Program-made: the position numbers and the translations under genes
The notes under the pieces: model-generated
What the model was told of the DNA's origin: nothing
Databases searched by the model: none
What the model saw: the letters and a program-made list of their open reading frames with translations, nothing else
DNA from: Ceratopteris richardii
Lineage: Eukaryota; Streptophyta; Polypodiopsida; Polypodiales; Pteridaceae
Direction of reading: 5' to 3'
Length of the DNA: 64,000 nucleotides
Assembly (NCBI GenBank): GCA_020310875.1
Contig: CM035417.1
Coordinates: 83,470,728-83,534,727, forward strand
In this document: positions 56,371 through 64,000 of the stretch, one piece after another
Layout of the letters: each line of letters starts with the position of its first letter
Numbering within the stretch: position 1 is the stretch's first letter

Positions 56371-56542
56371 GTAGTTAGTGAGAAATTAATCTTACCATCC
56401 TATTTTAGATGTATTGGAAAGATATAGAAACGCTTTGCCCTACAGACCTTAGGAAAAAATACTTGTTCTGCATAGTCACCCTGTGTGCGCCGTTAGCGAG
56501 ATGATTGAATTGATCCATCAGTCGTCATGAATCACTCCCACA

Positions 56543-57590
56543 ACACGAAAAAATTGCAAAAGCAAGGACATGGACTGTTGGTATTCAATTGTATTTCTAC
56601 CAGTGGAGCAGTAAACCTAGCCCCCCTAGATGGAGAAATTCTACCAAATTATATAAGTGGCTATCATGTGCAGAAATATTTTGAACCCTTAACGGATGAG
56701 ATAATGAATAGACTTCTAAAGGCAAAGAACCGAAGGGAAGAGGATGACAGAATTAGAGAAGAAGTGAGACTTGAAGCATTAGAACACATACGAAAGCGAA
56801 AAGAATGGATGAGACAAAGAGATGAAAGATACAGACAAGGAGAGGAGCTAGTACCTATGAACAACTATAGGGCAACAGAAACTATGACTGTAGGATGACA
56901 AGTCAAACAACCCTACATAAATCTAGGAGTAGGAACTGAGGAATAGCACTTAGTGGATGCATTGATTGATACAGGGGAATCATTAAGTTGCATACGCTTT
57001 TCATTCGCTTGGCAATTAAATGCATCACTCAACCCAACTAAGGCATACATGATGGGCATAAGAGGAAACACCATTGAATGCTTAGGAGAAGTCATCCTAT
57101 CTTTACAATTGGGTAACAATTCAATGCATCAAAAGCTTCTAGTCTAAAAAGATGACGACCTGTTGGAGGAATTAGTGCTAGGTCAAGACTAGATATAGAA
57201 ATTTGAGGTAACAATCCAGTTAGCCTTAGGCTACATATATGCTAAGATTGGAAATAGAGAAGTCTTTAGCCTCCTAGATGAGAAGCCTCTAAAGACGGTC
57301 CGCTGGATGTGTAACGATAGTGAATGTATGCCTGCATGTGAATCTATACCATTGCCAAACCCTAATCAACTAGCTTTTGCTTCTGACCCAAGCCCAAAAA
57401 CCCCTACTCTCCTTACACATGATACTCAAATAATCTCCTCATATCGATTTAGCCAACCTGAGGGAACAAGTGAGGATCTTATTACGGACAAGCGGTTGGG
57501 AGTCCCTAAACCAAAAATAGAATTGCCACCAATTCATTCACCGCTACGAAAAAAGATGCAAAAAATGTGGATGCGCAGGATCAATTAGAC
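56543..57590 (+). pseudogene. pol: Gypsy copy 3 pol tail with second protease-like domain
   Basis: The integrase tail resumes (CISTSGAVNLAPLDGEILPN, YISGYHVQKYFEPLTDE) and a basic helix follows (RIREEVRLEALEHIRKRK), all parallel to copy 2. About 56950-57190 carries the second protease-like domain: DALIDTGESLSCI, GIRGNTIECLGEV, ELVLGQD. The tail ends near MQKMWMRRIN, a weak version of the tryptophan motif. Broken. Confidence 0.75.
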
Positions 57591-58225
57591 AACTACAAAA
57601 ACCAGGTGAAAGAGAACAAAACGAAATTCAATCAAAGGTGACAATGACTTAATCAACCGATCAAAGATGGTTATTATTTCCACCCATACATTAATATAGT
57701 TTATTTTAATCTTTCCCTCCACGTGGCTTGAGCAACCAAAAGCTACACTATGGAATTTTTTAAAATACTTTATTTATGTACAAGGGAAGTGCTTGAGAAA
57801 TCGTCATTGTCGATTTTCACATGCTTGAAGAGTTTAACAAGTGAAACAAAGAGAGAGCCTTGTTTTCGTATCTTCATTCAATAAGAGGCATGTAAATTAC
57901 CCATCCTAGAATGGACCATAAGTTATGGAAAACCTTCCACCTTTCATACCATAAAAAATGCAATGGTTGCATGCTTAAAGAAATTTCATTTCCACATGTG
58001 GAGGCTTTATTTCATGCATTGAAAGGACATCTTAAATATGCATTGAAAATGCATTTCTTCCTAGCAGGAGGCATCCCGCAAAGGAAAACAACCTATGGAG
58101 TTACTGTGGAAAAGCTCCCAAAAGAACCTTTTGCTAACTCGGGATCCGATCCGAGCGAAAAAGAAAGATGAATCCAAGAAAAGAAAGGACAAAGCTCCCT
58201 CCCGCGAAGAGGGCTCACTACGACA
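57591..58225 (+). other. unassigned sequence between Gypsy copy 3 and the LINE
   Basis: AT-rich, with one open frame at 57911-58171 (MDHKLWKTFHLSYHKK ... GSDPSEKER) that matches nothing I know. Its last part could be the end of LINE ORF1 or the LINE 5' untranslated region. No Gypsy A post-pol region or LTR recognised. Confidence 0.4.
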
Positions 58226-58880
58226 ATGATCATCATCTCGTTAAATGCTAGAGGGCTAACCGACCCCTCAAGAGCGATCAGCATTGGTCAATGGCTTCGC
58301 GACATTAGCCTAAACCCAGATTTTATATGTATTCAAGAGATTAAAATTGACGGAGAAGACCTCCAGAAACGGCTTAGACATGTCTCCTCGACCCATGTTT
58401 GGATTTCAACTGCGCATCAGCGGGGGTCCGGCGAAACGGTAATCGGTATTAATCAATGCTGGTTTGAAAAGCTTGAGAATTCCATTGAAGATGAATGCCA
58501 TCGATGGATTGCTGTTTCTTTCGGTGCTCCCTTTTGTTTTACTTTAGTTTCTTTATACGCCCCTAATGGGGAGGTAGGGAGACTTAACACTTGGGCCTCC
58601 TTGGACTCGCTCCCCCACAACGTGCTTATTTGTGGTGACTTCAACATGGTGGAGGACCCTATGGACAGATGGATGGGCAAGGCTAGGGTCATCGATAGTC
58701 GAGAGAAAGAAACGTGGGATAAAACCAAACTACACTTGGATTTGGTCGAATTCAAAGACTCGAATGGCTTCTTGGTCAAATCTCCAAGCGGGCGAGGACC
58801 TGAGGAAAGCTAGACTTGATAGATGCTACATTTCTCAGAGTTTTACTCATCATTGGGGCCACCCTTCCCTCTCGCAACGC
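58226..58880 (+). pseudogene. LINE ORF2 endonuclease domain
   Basis: AP-endonuclease-like domain that nicks target DNA. Visible motifs: SLNARGL (N of the active site), FICIQEIKI (catalytic E), FTLVSLYAPNGEVGR, ICGDFNMVEDP (GDFN box) and, after a frameshift near 58772, WSNLQAGEDLRKARLDR with the conserved RLDR. The final SD/H motif corresponds to the QRTDLTISYHYPIVI segment, where S-D is replaced by T-D and the expected histidine pair is kept. Confidence 0.88.
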
Positions 58881-60302
58881 ACCGACCTCACCATCTCTTA
58901 TCACTACCCGATCGTCATCACTTTCCAACCCCCCACCAAGATCCGTAAGGCTCCTTGGTTCCATGCCAGTGTGCCCTCCTTCTCTCTCCCCTCCGTCCAC
59001 CAAGAAATTTCTGATGTGTGGAAGGAGGCCTTCGCCTCTGGCTTGTCCCCAGCCAAGTGTTGGAGAAGTGCGGTCGATAAGTCACGAGAGATCATGATTA
59101 GATCCAAGAAGATGCTCGAGACTGTGCGGCGGGCTCGTAGAGAAGCTCTATATCATAGACTCTGGCGGCTCGAGGAGGAAGTGAACAAAGGAAAATCTCA
59201 AGCCCAGAAAGGACTTCGAAAAATCAGAGTGCTGTTGAGATACGAGGAAGAGATATAAAGGAAAAATTTGCAAATTTTCTTCAAGGAGTGGTGGGCTGGC
59301 AAAGCCGACAAACCCACCAAAGAGATGTGCCGTATCCTCAAAAGGAAACACAACAGAGAATCGATCCCCTTATTGCTAGACACAAATGGCAATGTATGCA
59401 ATACGGAAGAAGATAATTTTGGGATCATTGAAGGGCACTTCACGAGACTCCTGGGGACCTCGAACCCCCTCTCCCACCATAGAAGGGACTGTATGGCAAC
59501 CATATCTAGGGTTTCCCCCCACAGGATACCACTCAACCTTCACTCCCTGCTTCATGCCTCTATCTCTGAAGCCGAAATCATTGAGGTCATTGATGCCCTC
59601 CCTTCAGGTAAAAGCCCGGGACCCGACGGGCTCACTAATAGTTCTTTAAATCCTTCAAGTTGGTGGTTGCCACCCCTCTTCGTTTGGTATGGCAAGAGGC
59701 ACTCAAGTTTGGCGCGCTTCCTTCTTGTCTCAACAATGGCATTATCAAGTTAATACACAAAAAAGGGGAAAAAAACAGAATAGAGAACTGGCGTCCTATC
59801 ACAATGCTCCAAACAGGATACAAGATCATTGCCAAAGTCATTGCCAACAGAATCTCTTGCCACTTGAGAGCGTGGTTAAGCGAGGACCAAAAAGGTTTCA
59901 TCAAGGGCAGGTCAATTTTGGAAACCATTATAGATATCTAGGAAGGTCTTGAATTTGCAAATGAGTCTAAACAAGATGTGGTCTTCCTCAAGATCGACTT
60001 TGATAAAGCCTATGACAGGCTAGAATGGGACTATATTCTACAGTCGCTCCAAGATCTTGGATGTAGTCAGAAATTCACGAAGATGATCGCGACCCTTCTC
60101 GGAAACGCATCGACCCAAATTAACATTAATGGAAAACTTTCAAAGGTGATCAAACTTAGAAGATCTATCAGAAAAGGGTGCCCATTGGCTCCCCTTCTCT
60201 TTGCCATTGCCACGGAAGGGCTTAGTAGGCTGGTGGAGCATCATGTGGAAGTTGGTAACATTAAAGGCCTTCGTTTGCCGCATGACCACAGTCAGATCAC
60301 CA
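58881..60302 (+). pseudogene. LINE ORF2 connector and reverse transcriptase, truncated
   Basis: Helical connector (KKMLETVRRARREALYHRLW), then the RT lead-in PSGKSPGPDGLT (about 59605-59635). After a frameshift near 59640 come FFKSFKLVVATPLRLVW, GIIKLIHKKGEKNRIENWRP, ISCHLRAWLSEDQKGFIKGR and the first catalytic box FLKIDFDKAYDRLEW (about 59985-60030). Then RKGCPLAPLLFAIATEGL. The F-A-D-D box is missing because the LTR of Gypsy A copy 4 interrupts at 60303. Confidence 0.9.
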
Positions 60303-60938
60303 TGTGTAGCTCAATGATGAGTAGCACCTCCTTTAATGTCAATCCGGGAAGACGTGAGGATGGTATGAAGACCTCGAGCAAGTGGCGGCACAAGTGCGTG
60401 AGTGAGAAGCACACTAGCATGCACACACATACACACACACGCGCACACACAGCAAGACAAAGAGTGAGAATCAATGGAGTTCTTCAATTACTTTCAAAAT
60501 GCTCTTACAAGTTCGTTTCAATTACAATCTAACCTCAAAAATGAGCTCTCTAGCTCTTTTTATAGTTTTTGACTAGGTTTTGGCCCTGTCCAGACCTAGT
60601 GTCCGACCTAGTTAAAAATTAGGTTCCAGGGCCAATTTGAGGGCTTAAACGGAGTCTAAAAAATACGAAAATTGATATGTAGGTACTTCTAAGGCTCCTC
60701 AAGCTCAAGGACTCCTTCGCTTGCACAAAATGGAGCTACAAAAATATGAAGTGGTATTTACAATGATTATTAGTGATAAGAATCACTGTTAAAAGATGTT
60801 GATTTGGAAGAAATTTGAAGGGCCTATCTGCCAGATTTGCGTCGACTGCTTTGTCTACTTACTCCTTCACTTTGTTCTGACTCTCTCCGCTGGCTTCCTT
60901 GTCTAGTCGGTCCTTGGGTGCCCATACTGCTCTCAACA
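60303..60938 (-). repeat. 3' LTR of Gypsy A copy 4
   Basis: About 636 bp, reading TGTTGAGAGC to GAGCTACACA on the minus strand. It shares the TATA box and hairpin block (60541-60564), the AAGGAGTCCTT form of the LTR palindrome (near 60695-60710), a TG-rich run and the GGATTGACATTAAAGGAGGTG segment with the other family A LTRs. Confidence 0.85.
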
Positions 60939-63900
60939 CCCCCCCCTCTCTCGCGTCTGTCGTCCCTGACAGACCCTTGTTGCTGGGAGTGTTGGATGTA
61001 ATATTCCACAACCTGAGTGGCAAGCTGATGTTCTTGTATGCGTAGTCCTCTGGCCAAATCTGTCATCATACGATCCCAATCGATTGGTCCTGGAATGTCC
61101 GGATGTGGCAGACGTAACTGATCTGCATGGATCGCTTGTTCTACTGCGAATAGATGTAGCAAATGTGTGGGTCTGGGAATGAAAATTTCGGAATGGTATT
61201 CCCAGAATCTCGTAGATAACATTTCCTCAAATGTCTGCTTGAAGCATGCGGGCAAGTACTTTATTCGTGCATGCCAAGCAAAGATGATAGTGACCGAGGG
61301 GGTTTGGCTCATGTCGTAGACTAGATCCTTGTTGCCTTGAGCGAATCCAGGGGCGGAGATGTATGGAGCTTGGACATTCCGAAAGGTTTTGAAGACAATG
61401 GTCATGAGCTCGAATATCTTCATACACATTTTCGCTGCTATGTCGGGTACATTATTTAGGCGTGCGGACCAGTGCCGAATTGTTGATATCATGTAAGCTA
61501 CGGTTGGGGTCCCTCGAGGTGGAGCAAAATATGGGTAGTTAACCCAAGCCGAGCACTCGTTATTGTTGCGTACCTTGATTGCAAATGCTTGCCAGGATCT
61601 GCGACGTACCACTGGACAATAGCATGGATTATACTTGATATATAGTGGCATGGTTGCCCAGGTACTCATCATCTCTGGGTAATCGGTGAGTAAACGTGCA
61701 CGCCAATTAGGTTGGAAGATCGAGCCAGCACGTGCATCGGTCGGTAAATCCCCTATCTCAAATTGAGTAGCGAATGTGGGCTCCTTCCCTGTATGTCTTT
61801 TGACTTCTGCATTATAATCATGTAGTAAGACAAAATAAGGCATGTATTGCGATTCTGATGTTGTGATTAACCGTTGATGGGATAAATGTTGAAAGTAGGA
61901 AGACCGAAGGACCGTTTCTTCCAGATTTGTGAGAGATTGCATTTGCACGGCCACACGATCATCATGTGTCTTACCCACTTTCTCGACCCTTTTGACCCAA
62001 TCTGGAACTTGAATTTCTAACGTGTCTTGTCCTTCTTCCGTAGTTCGACCACCAGGCGTCGGCATAGGCTCGTATGGCTCTTCATAGCTGTCATCAACGG
62101 GGATTTCCACTACTGTTTCAGGTTCTGGTTCTTCAATGGGCGAGGGTGGCCGTTCATATGGTAAGAGGCGTGCTTGGAGTTCTGCCACCTGTTTCCGGAG
62201 GGTCTCCATTTCTTCTGTAGAGTGTTGCAAGATTACCGGCTCCAGTTGAGCAGTGGGTACACTGGCTATCTGTTTCTTTAGATCTGCACATTCAGTCTCT
62301 AGTTTTTCATATGACTCCAAGAAATTTGCATGCTCCTCAAGTAAGATGCGAATGTCTTCTGATGGAACTGCTCTATATCTAGTAGGGCTAATGGTTGCTC
62401 CTACGGTTCCTTCCATAGCCGCTTCAAAGTTGTCTTGGTTTTGTTGTTGAAGTCGTTTGTTCTCTTCTAGTGCTGCGGCCATATGCTTCCTTGATAGCCC
62501 AATGTTGCGTCTGAGTGTAGCGTTAGAGATCATTTGCGCTTGAAGCACTGTTTCTAATTCCTTGACTGCTTGGTCATCTACAGTTGATGTCTTTGATTCC
62601 AATTCGGAGTGAGCCTGCTGTAGTGTGGTATGCTCGGTTAGGAGCGTCTGGTAGTCAGCTTCAAGAGTGGTGACTTTAGCTTGCAGACGTTGAGATTCTG
62701 CCTGGAGGGCAGCAGTGCGTTCTTCCAATTGATGGTAGTCTTGTTGTAGCTGATGGGCACACTGAAGTAATGTGTTGAATGTGCTATTTACATTATGAGA
62801 TGCAATGGGAAAAGTTTGAAATGCAGGGGAGGTGGGATTGGGTAGGGGGGTAGTGAATGCTGTGTGTGCCAATGATGTGAGTGGTGAGGTGGGGGGCAAG
62901 GGAGGGGAAGATGGTGGAATCGTGGGGAGAGGTGCTGTGGTTGGTGAAATGTCCATTGGGTCAGACAAGGTGGTGTGTACAGGGGCTACCATGTAGGTGG
63001 GTATGGTAGGTGAAGTGAGTGTGGTGTTCGTGTAAATTGATGTCGTTGCGAACATCGGAGAAATGTGCCTCGGAAACATTGGAGAGTGGGTGAACTGCTC
63101 CACAACGGACGGGTATTGGGGTGGCGCGGTCAGGTTGAAAGAGGTGTAGGGGCCAGATGGGAATTGGGGTTCATGGAATGGAGGTACCCGTATTGGGGGA
63201 TAGGTCGGGAAACACAGGGTGCCTTCTGTGGGTGCTGGGTTTCCAACTACACTTGGAATTATGGGATGGCCAGTCATGGGTTTAGAGGATAGACGGGACG
63301 AAGTGTACAAGGGATTGGTGACGAAGGAGAAGAGGGTGTCTTGTGAGGTGGGTTCTCGAAATGAGAATGATTTGAATGAGGATGGGTTATAAGTGAAGGT
63401 AGAGGTGATGACTGTCGTTTCTTCCAAGGTGGGAGGTGGTGGTGGGGGTGGAGAAGGTGGTGATGGAGGATGCTGGGGTGAGATGGGTGATGTCTGAACG
63501 AAGGTTTCGGCGGAGAGGTCAGTGGTGGTTGTGGGGGTGGCTGTTGTTCCAATGGATACTTCTTGTTCTGTGACGGGTATCCTGATAGTCTTACCTGCTC
63601 GTGGTAACGTGTCCACTCTGCGTTTGTCGTACCTTACGGACTGGCGGACTGCGGTGTGGACAGCCTCCGGAACTCCTAAAGAGTCTGACACTAATTTGAG
63701 GGTGTCAATGAAGTGTTGGTCCACCCCTTCATCTGATAGCATTTCTTGCATCAAAGCTTGACCTGATACCAGAGAGAGCTGATGCCTTTCTTGTACTGCT
63801 TTGATAGTGTCGTATAGCCTTCGTAGTTGAGCTGTATATGCAGGTGCACCTACAAGTTCTGGCACTTCTTGTTGCTCCTCTTGGTGCTCTTGATCATACT

Positions 63901-64000
63901 CCTCCTCATCATCCTCCTGTTCTTCATCTCCGTCATCTTCTGCATCCACTTCAACAGGTGTGACAGGTGCTTGGGAGGTTGTGGCCTGCGTTTGAACATT
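60824..64000 (-). CDS. Gypsy A copy 4 post-pol ORF, open in the visible part
   Basis: From the ATG at 63949 the frame runs 1,041 codons, and the real start is probably beyond the window because copy 2 has a globular domain before this point. Residues: acidic start 1-35; short helix with AYTAQLRRLYDTI (37-49); proline/serine/threonine-rich 130-380 with an eight-proline run near 168-175; coiled coil about 385-600 (QLEERTAALQAESQRLQAKV); conserved C-terminal domain 650-1000 (YIKYNPCYCPVVRRRSWQAF, FWEYHSEIFIPRPTHLLHLF). The frame crosses the polypurine tract (RRERGGG) and its last 37 or so codons, rich in R and S, lie inside the LTR. No membrane segment. Function unknown. Confidence 0.82.
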   Translation of the reverse strand, partial: NVQTQATTSQAPVTPVEVDAEDDGDEEQEDDEEEYDQEHQEEQQEVPELVGAPAYTAQLRRLYDTIKAVQERHQLSLVSGQALMQEMLSDEGVDQHFIDTLKLVSDSLGVPEAVHTAVRQSVRYDKRRVDTLPRAGKTIRIPVTEQEVSIGTTATPTTTTDLSAETFVQTSPISPQHPPSPPSPPPPPPPTLEETTVITSTFTYNPSSFKSFSFREPTSQDTLFSFVTNPLYTSSRLSSKPMTGHPIIPSVVGNPAPTEGTLCFPTYPPIRVPPFHEPQFPSGPYTSFNLTAPPQYPSVVEQFTHSPMFPRHISPMFATTSIYTNTTLTSPTIPTYMVAPVHTTLSDPMDISPTTAPLPTIPPSSPPLPPTSPLTSLAHTAFTTPLPNPTSPAFQTFPIASHNVNSTFNTLLQCAHQLQQDYHQLEERTAALQAESQRLQAKVTTLEADYQTLLTEHTTLQQAHSELESKTSTVDDQAVKELETVLQAQMISNATLRRNIGLSRKHMAAALEENKRLQQQNQDNFEAAMEGTVGATISPTRYRAVPSEDIRILLEEHANFLESYEKLETECADLKKQIASVPTAQLEPVILQHSTEEMETLRKQVAELQARLLPYERPPSPIEEPEPETVVEIPVDDSYEEPYEPMPTPGGRTTEEGQDTLEIQVPDWVKRVEKVGKTHDDRVAVQMQSLTNLEETVLRSSYFQHLSHQRLITTSESQYMPYFVLLHDYNAEVKRHTGKEPTFATQFEIGDLPTDARAGSIFQPNWRARLLTDYPEMMSTWATMPLYIKYNPCYCPVVRRRSWQAFAIKVRNNNECSAWVNYPYFAPPRGTPTVAYMISTIRHWSARLNNVPDIAAKMCMKIFELMTIVFKTFRNVQAPYISAPGFAQGNKDLVYDMSQTPSVTIIFAWHARIKYLPACFKQTFEEMLSTRFWEYHSEIFIPRPTHLLHLFAVEQAIHADQLRLPHPDIPGPIDWDRMMTDLARGLRIQEHQLATQVVEYYIQHSQQQGSVRDDRRERGGGVESSMGTQGPTRQGSQRRESEQSEGVSRQSSRRKSGR
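60939..60952 (-). promoter_or_regulatory. polypurine tract, Gypsy A copy 4
   Basis: Minus-strand AGAGAGGGGGGGG directly before the LTR start TGTTGAGA, and it also encodes the RGGG part of the post-pol protein. Confidence 0.8.

Larger units (their letters stand above)
52568..56542 (+). mobile_element. unclassified LTR-like insertion in Gypsy copy 3
   Basis: Begins TGTCGG exactly where the copy 3 integrase tail is interrupted (after GAAGCAACACGC), and copy 3 resumes after ...CCCACA at about 56542 with ACACG, so an ACACG-like duplication is likely. The first 3.4 kb is non-coding and very AT-rich, with a TATA box (CTATATAAAGAGG, about 53431), three GA runs and an ATG/GTTAG-rich repeat field. Near 56080 a gag-like start MSKEASSSNTFLDPSTFE appears, followed by about 90 acidic codons. 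The best guess is a truncated LTR retrotransposon with a very long LTR, or a large non-coding derivative. Family unknown; broken. Confidence 0.5.
22600..57590 (+). mobile_element. Ty3/Gypsy copy 3, family A-like (interrupted fossil)
   Basis: Own sequence lies in three blocks: about 22600-26967 (LTR, primer site, leader, gag), 50449-52567 (late gag, RT, RNase H, integrase tail) and 56543-57590 (integrase tail, second protease-like domain, C-terminus). The gaps are later insertions: Copia-1 with its passenger, and the unclassified element at 52568. Protein motifs are clearly those of family A but more distant than copies 1 and 2. It is heavily broken and internally shortened, with many breaks. 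No post-pol region or 3' LTR was recognised. Confidence 0.8.
58226..60302 (+). mobile_element. plant L1-type LINE, ORF2 part, cut by Gypsy A copy 4
   Basis: Endonuclease and reverse transcriptase of a non-LTR retrotransposon. ORF2 begins MIIISLNARGLTDPSRA at 58226, the usual plant L1 endonuclease start. The coding sequence carries two frameshifts (near 58772 and 59640) and two in-frame stops (59256-59258 and 59939-59941), so it is dead. It ends at 60302 where the LTR of copy 4 begins, just short of the RT catalytic F-A-D-D box. The rest should lie beyond copy 4, outside the window. No ORF1 is certain upstream. Confidence 0.9.
60303..64000 (-). mobile_element. Ty3/Gypsy family A, copy 4, 3' end
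   Basis: Minus-strand element inserted into the LINE. Visible are its 3' LTR, polypurine tract and most of the post-pol region, which runs off the right edge. The post-pol frame is open over the whole visible part, so this copy looks better preserved than copy 1. Pol, gag and the 5' LTR lie outside the window, so wholeness and target duplication cannot be judged. Confidence 0.9.

Noticed and set aside
57911-58171. Host gene of 86 codons
   Set aside because: No recognisable domain, flanked by elements; it may be the LINE 5' region. Left as unassigned sequence.

Overview
This is land-plant nuclear DNA made almost entirely of transposable elements. I find no host protein gene, rRNA or tRNA gene. 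The plant assignment rests on three things: Ty3/Gypsy elements primed by a tRNA-Asp-type site (TGGCGCCGTTGCCGGGGA), two Ty1/Copia families primed by initiator tRNA-Met, and a plant-type L1 LINE. The nesting points to a large, repeat-rich genome. A gymnosperm or other non-grass plant is possible, but the sequence does not settle it.

Layout, left to right. 1-~5350: 3' half of a Gypsy element (family B) with RT, RNase H, integrase, a long 3' untranslated region and an LTR. ~5845-16448: 5'-truncated copy 1 of Gypsy family A, ending in its 3' LTR. 16449-22590: minus-strand pieces of a Copia family (Copia-2) around an older Gypsy remnant. ~22600-57590: decayed Gypsy copy 3, related to family A, interrupted twice. 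The first interruption is a minus-strand Copia-1 element (26968-50443, 5-bp target duplication AGAGA). That element is itself split by a nearly whole Gypsy A copy 2 (32019-49071, target duplication GGAAG). The second interruption is an unclassified AT-rich insertion full of microsatellites (52568-~56542). 58226-60302: broken LINE, cut by the LTR of minus-strand Gypsy A copy 4 (60303 to beyond 64000).

Gypsy family A is the most interesting content. Its 2086-codon pol frame (37647-43907) carries features unusual for the superfamily and shared between copies. These are two retropepsin-like domains, one before RT and one after integrase; a duplicated integrase zinc-binding module with identical HHCC spacing; and a C-terminal series of WVPK motifs. 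After pol comes a region of about 1,300 codons with a globular N-terminal part, an acidic stretch, a proline-rich stretch, a coiled coil and a conserved C-terminal domain. It has no visible membrane segment although it sits where env-like ORFs lie in the Athila group. The 5' leader holds a tandem array of near-palindromic repeats, and copy 3 has a different but similar array in the same place.

Relative ages: the two Copia-1 LTRs differ at about 13 of 1,070 positions and the Gypsy A copy 2 LTRs at about 10 of 610 plus one indel (hand counts). Both insertions are therefore fairly recent and close in time. Copies 1 and 3, Gypsy B and Copia-2 are older and heavily decayed.
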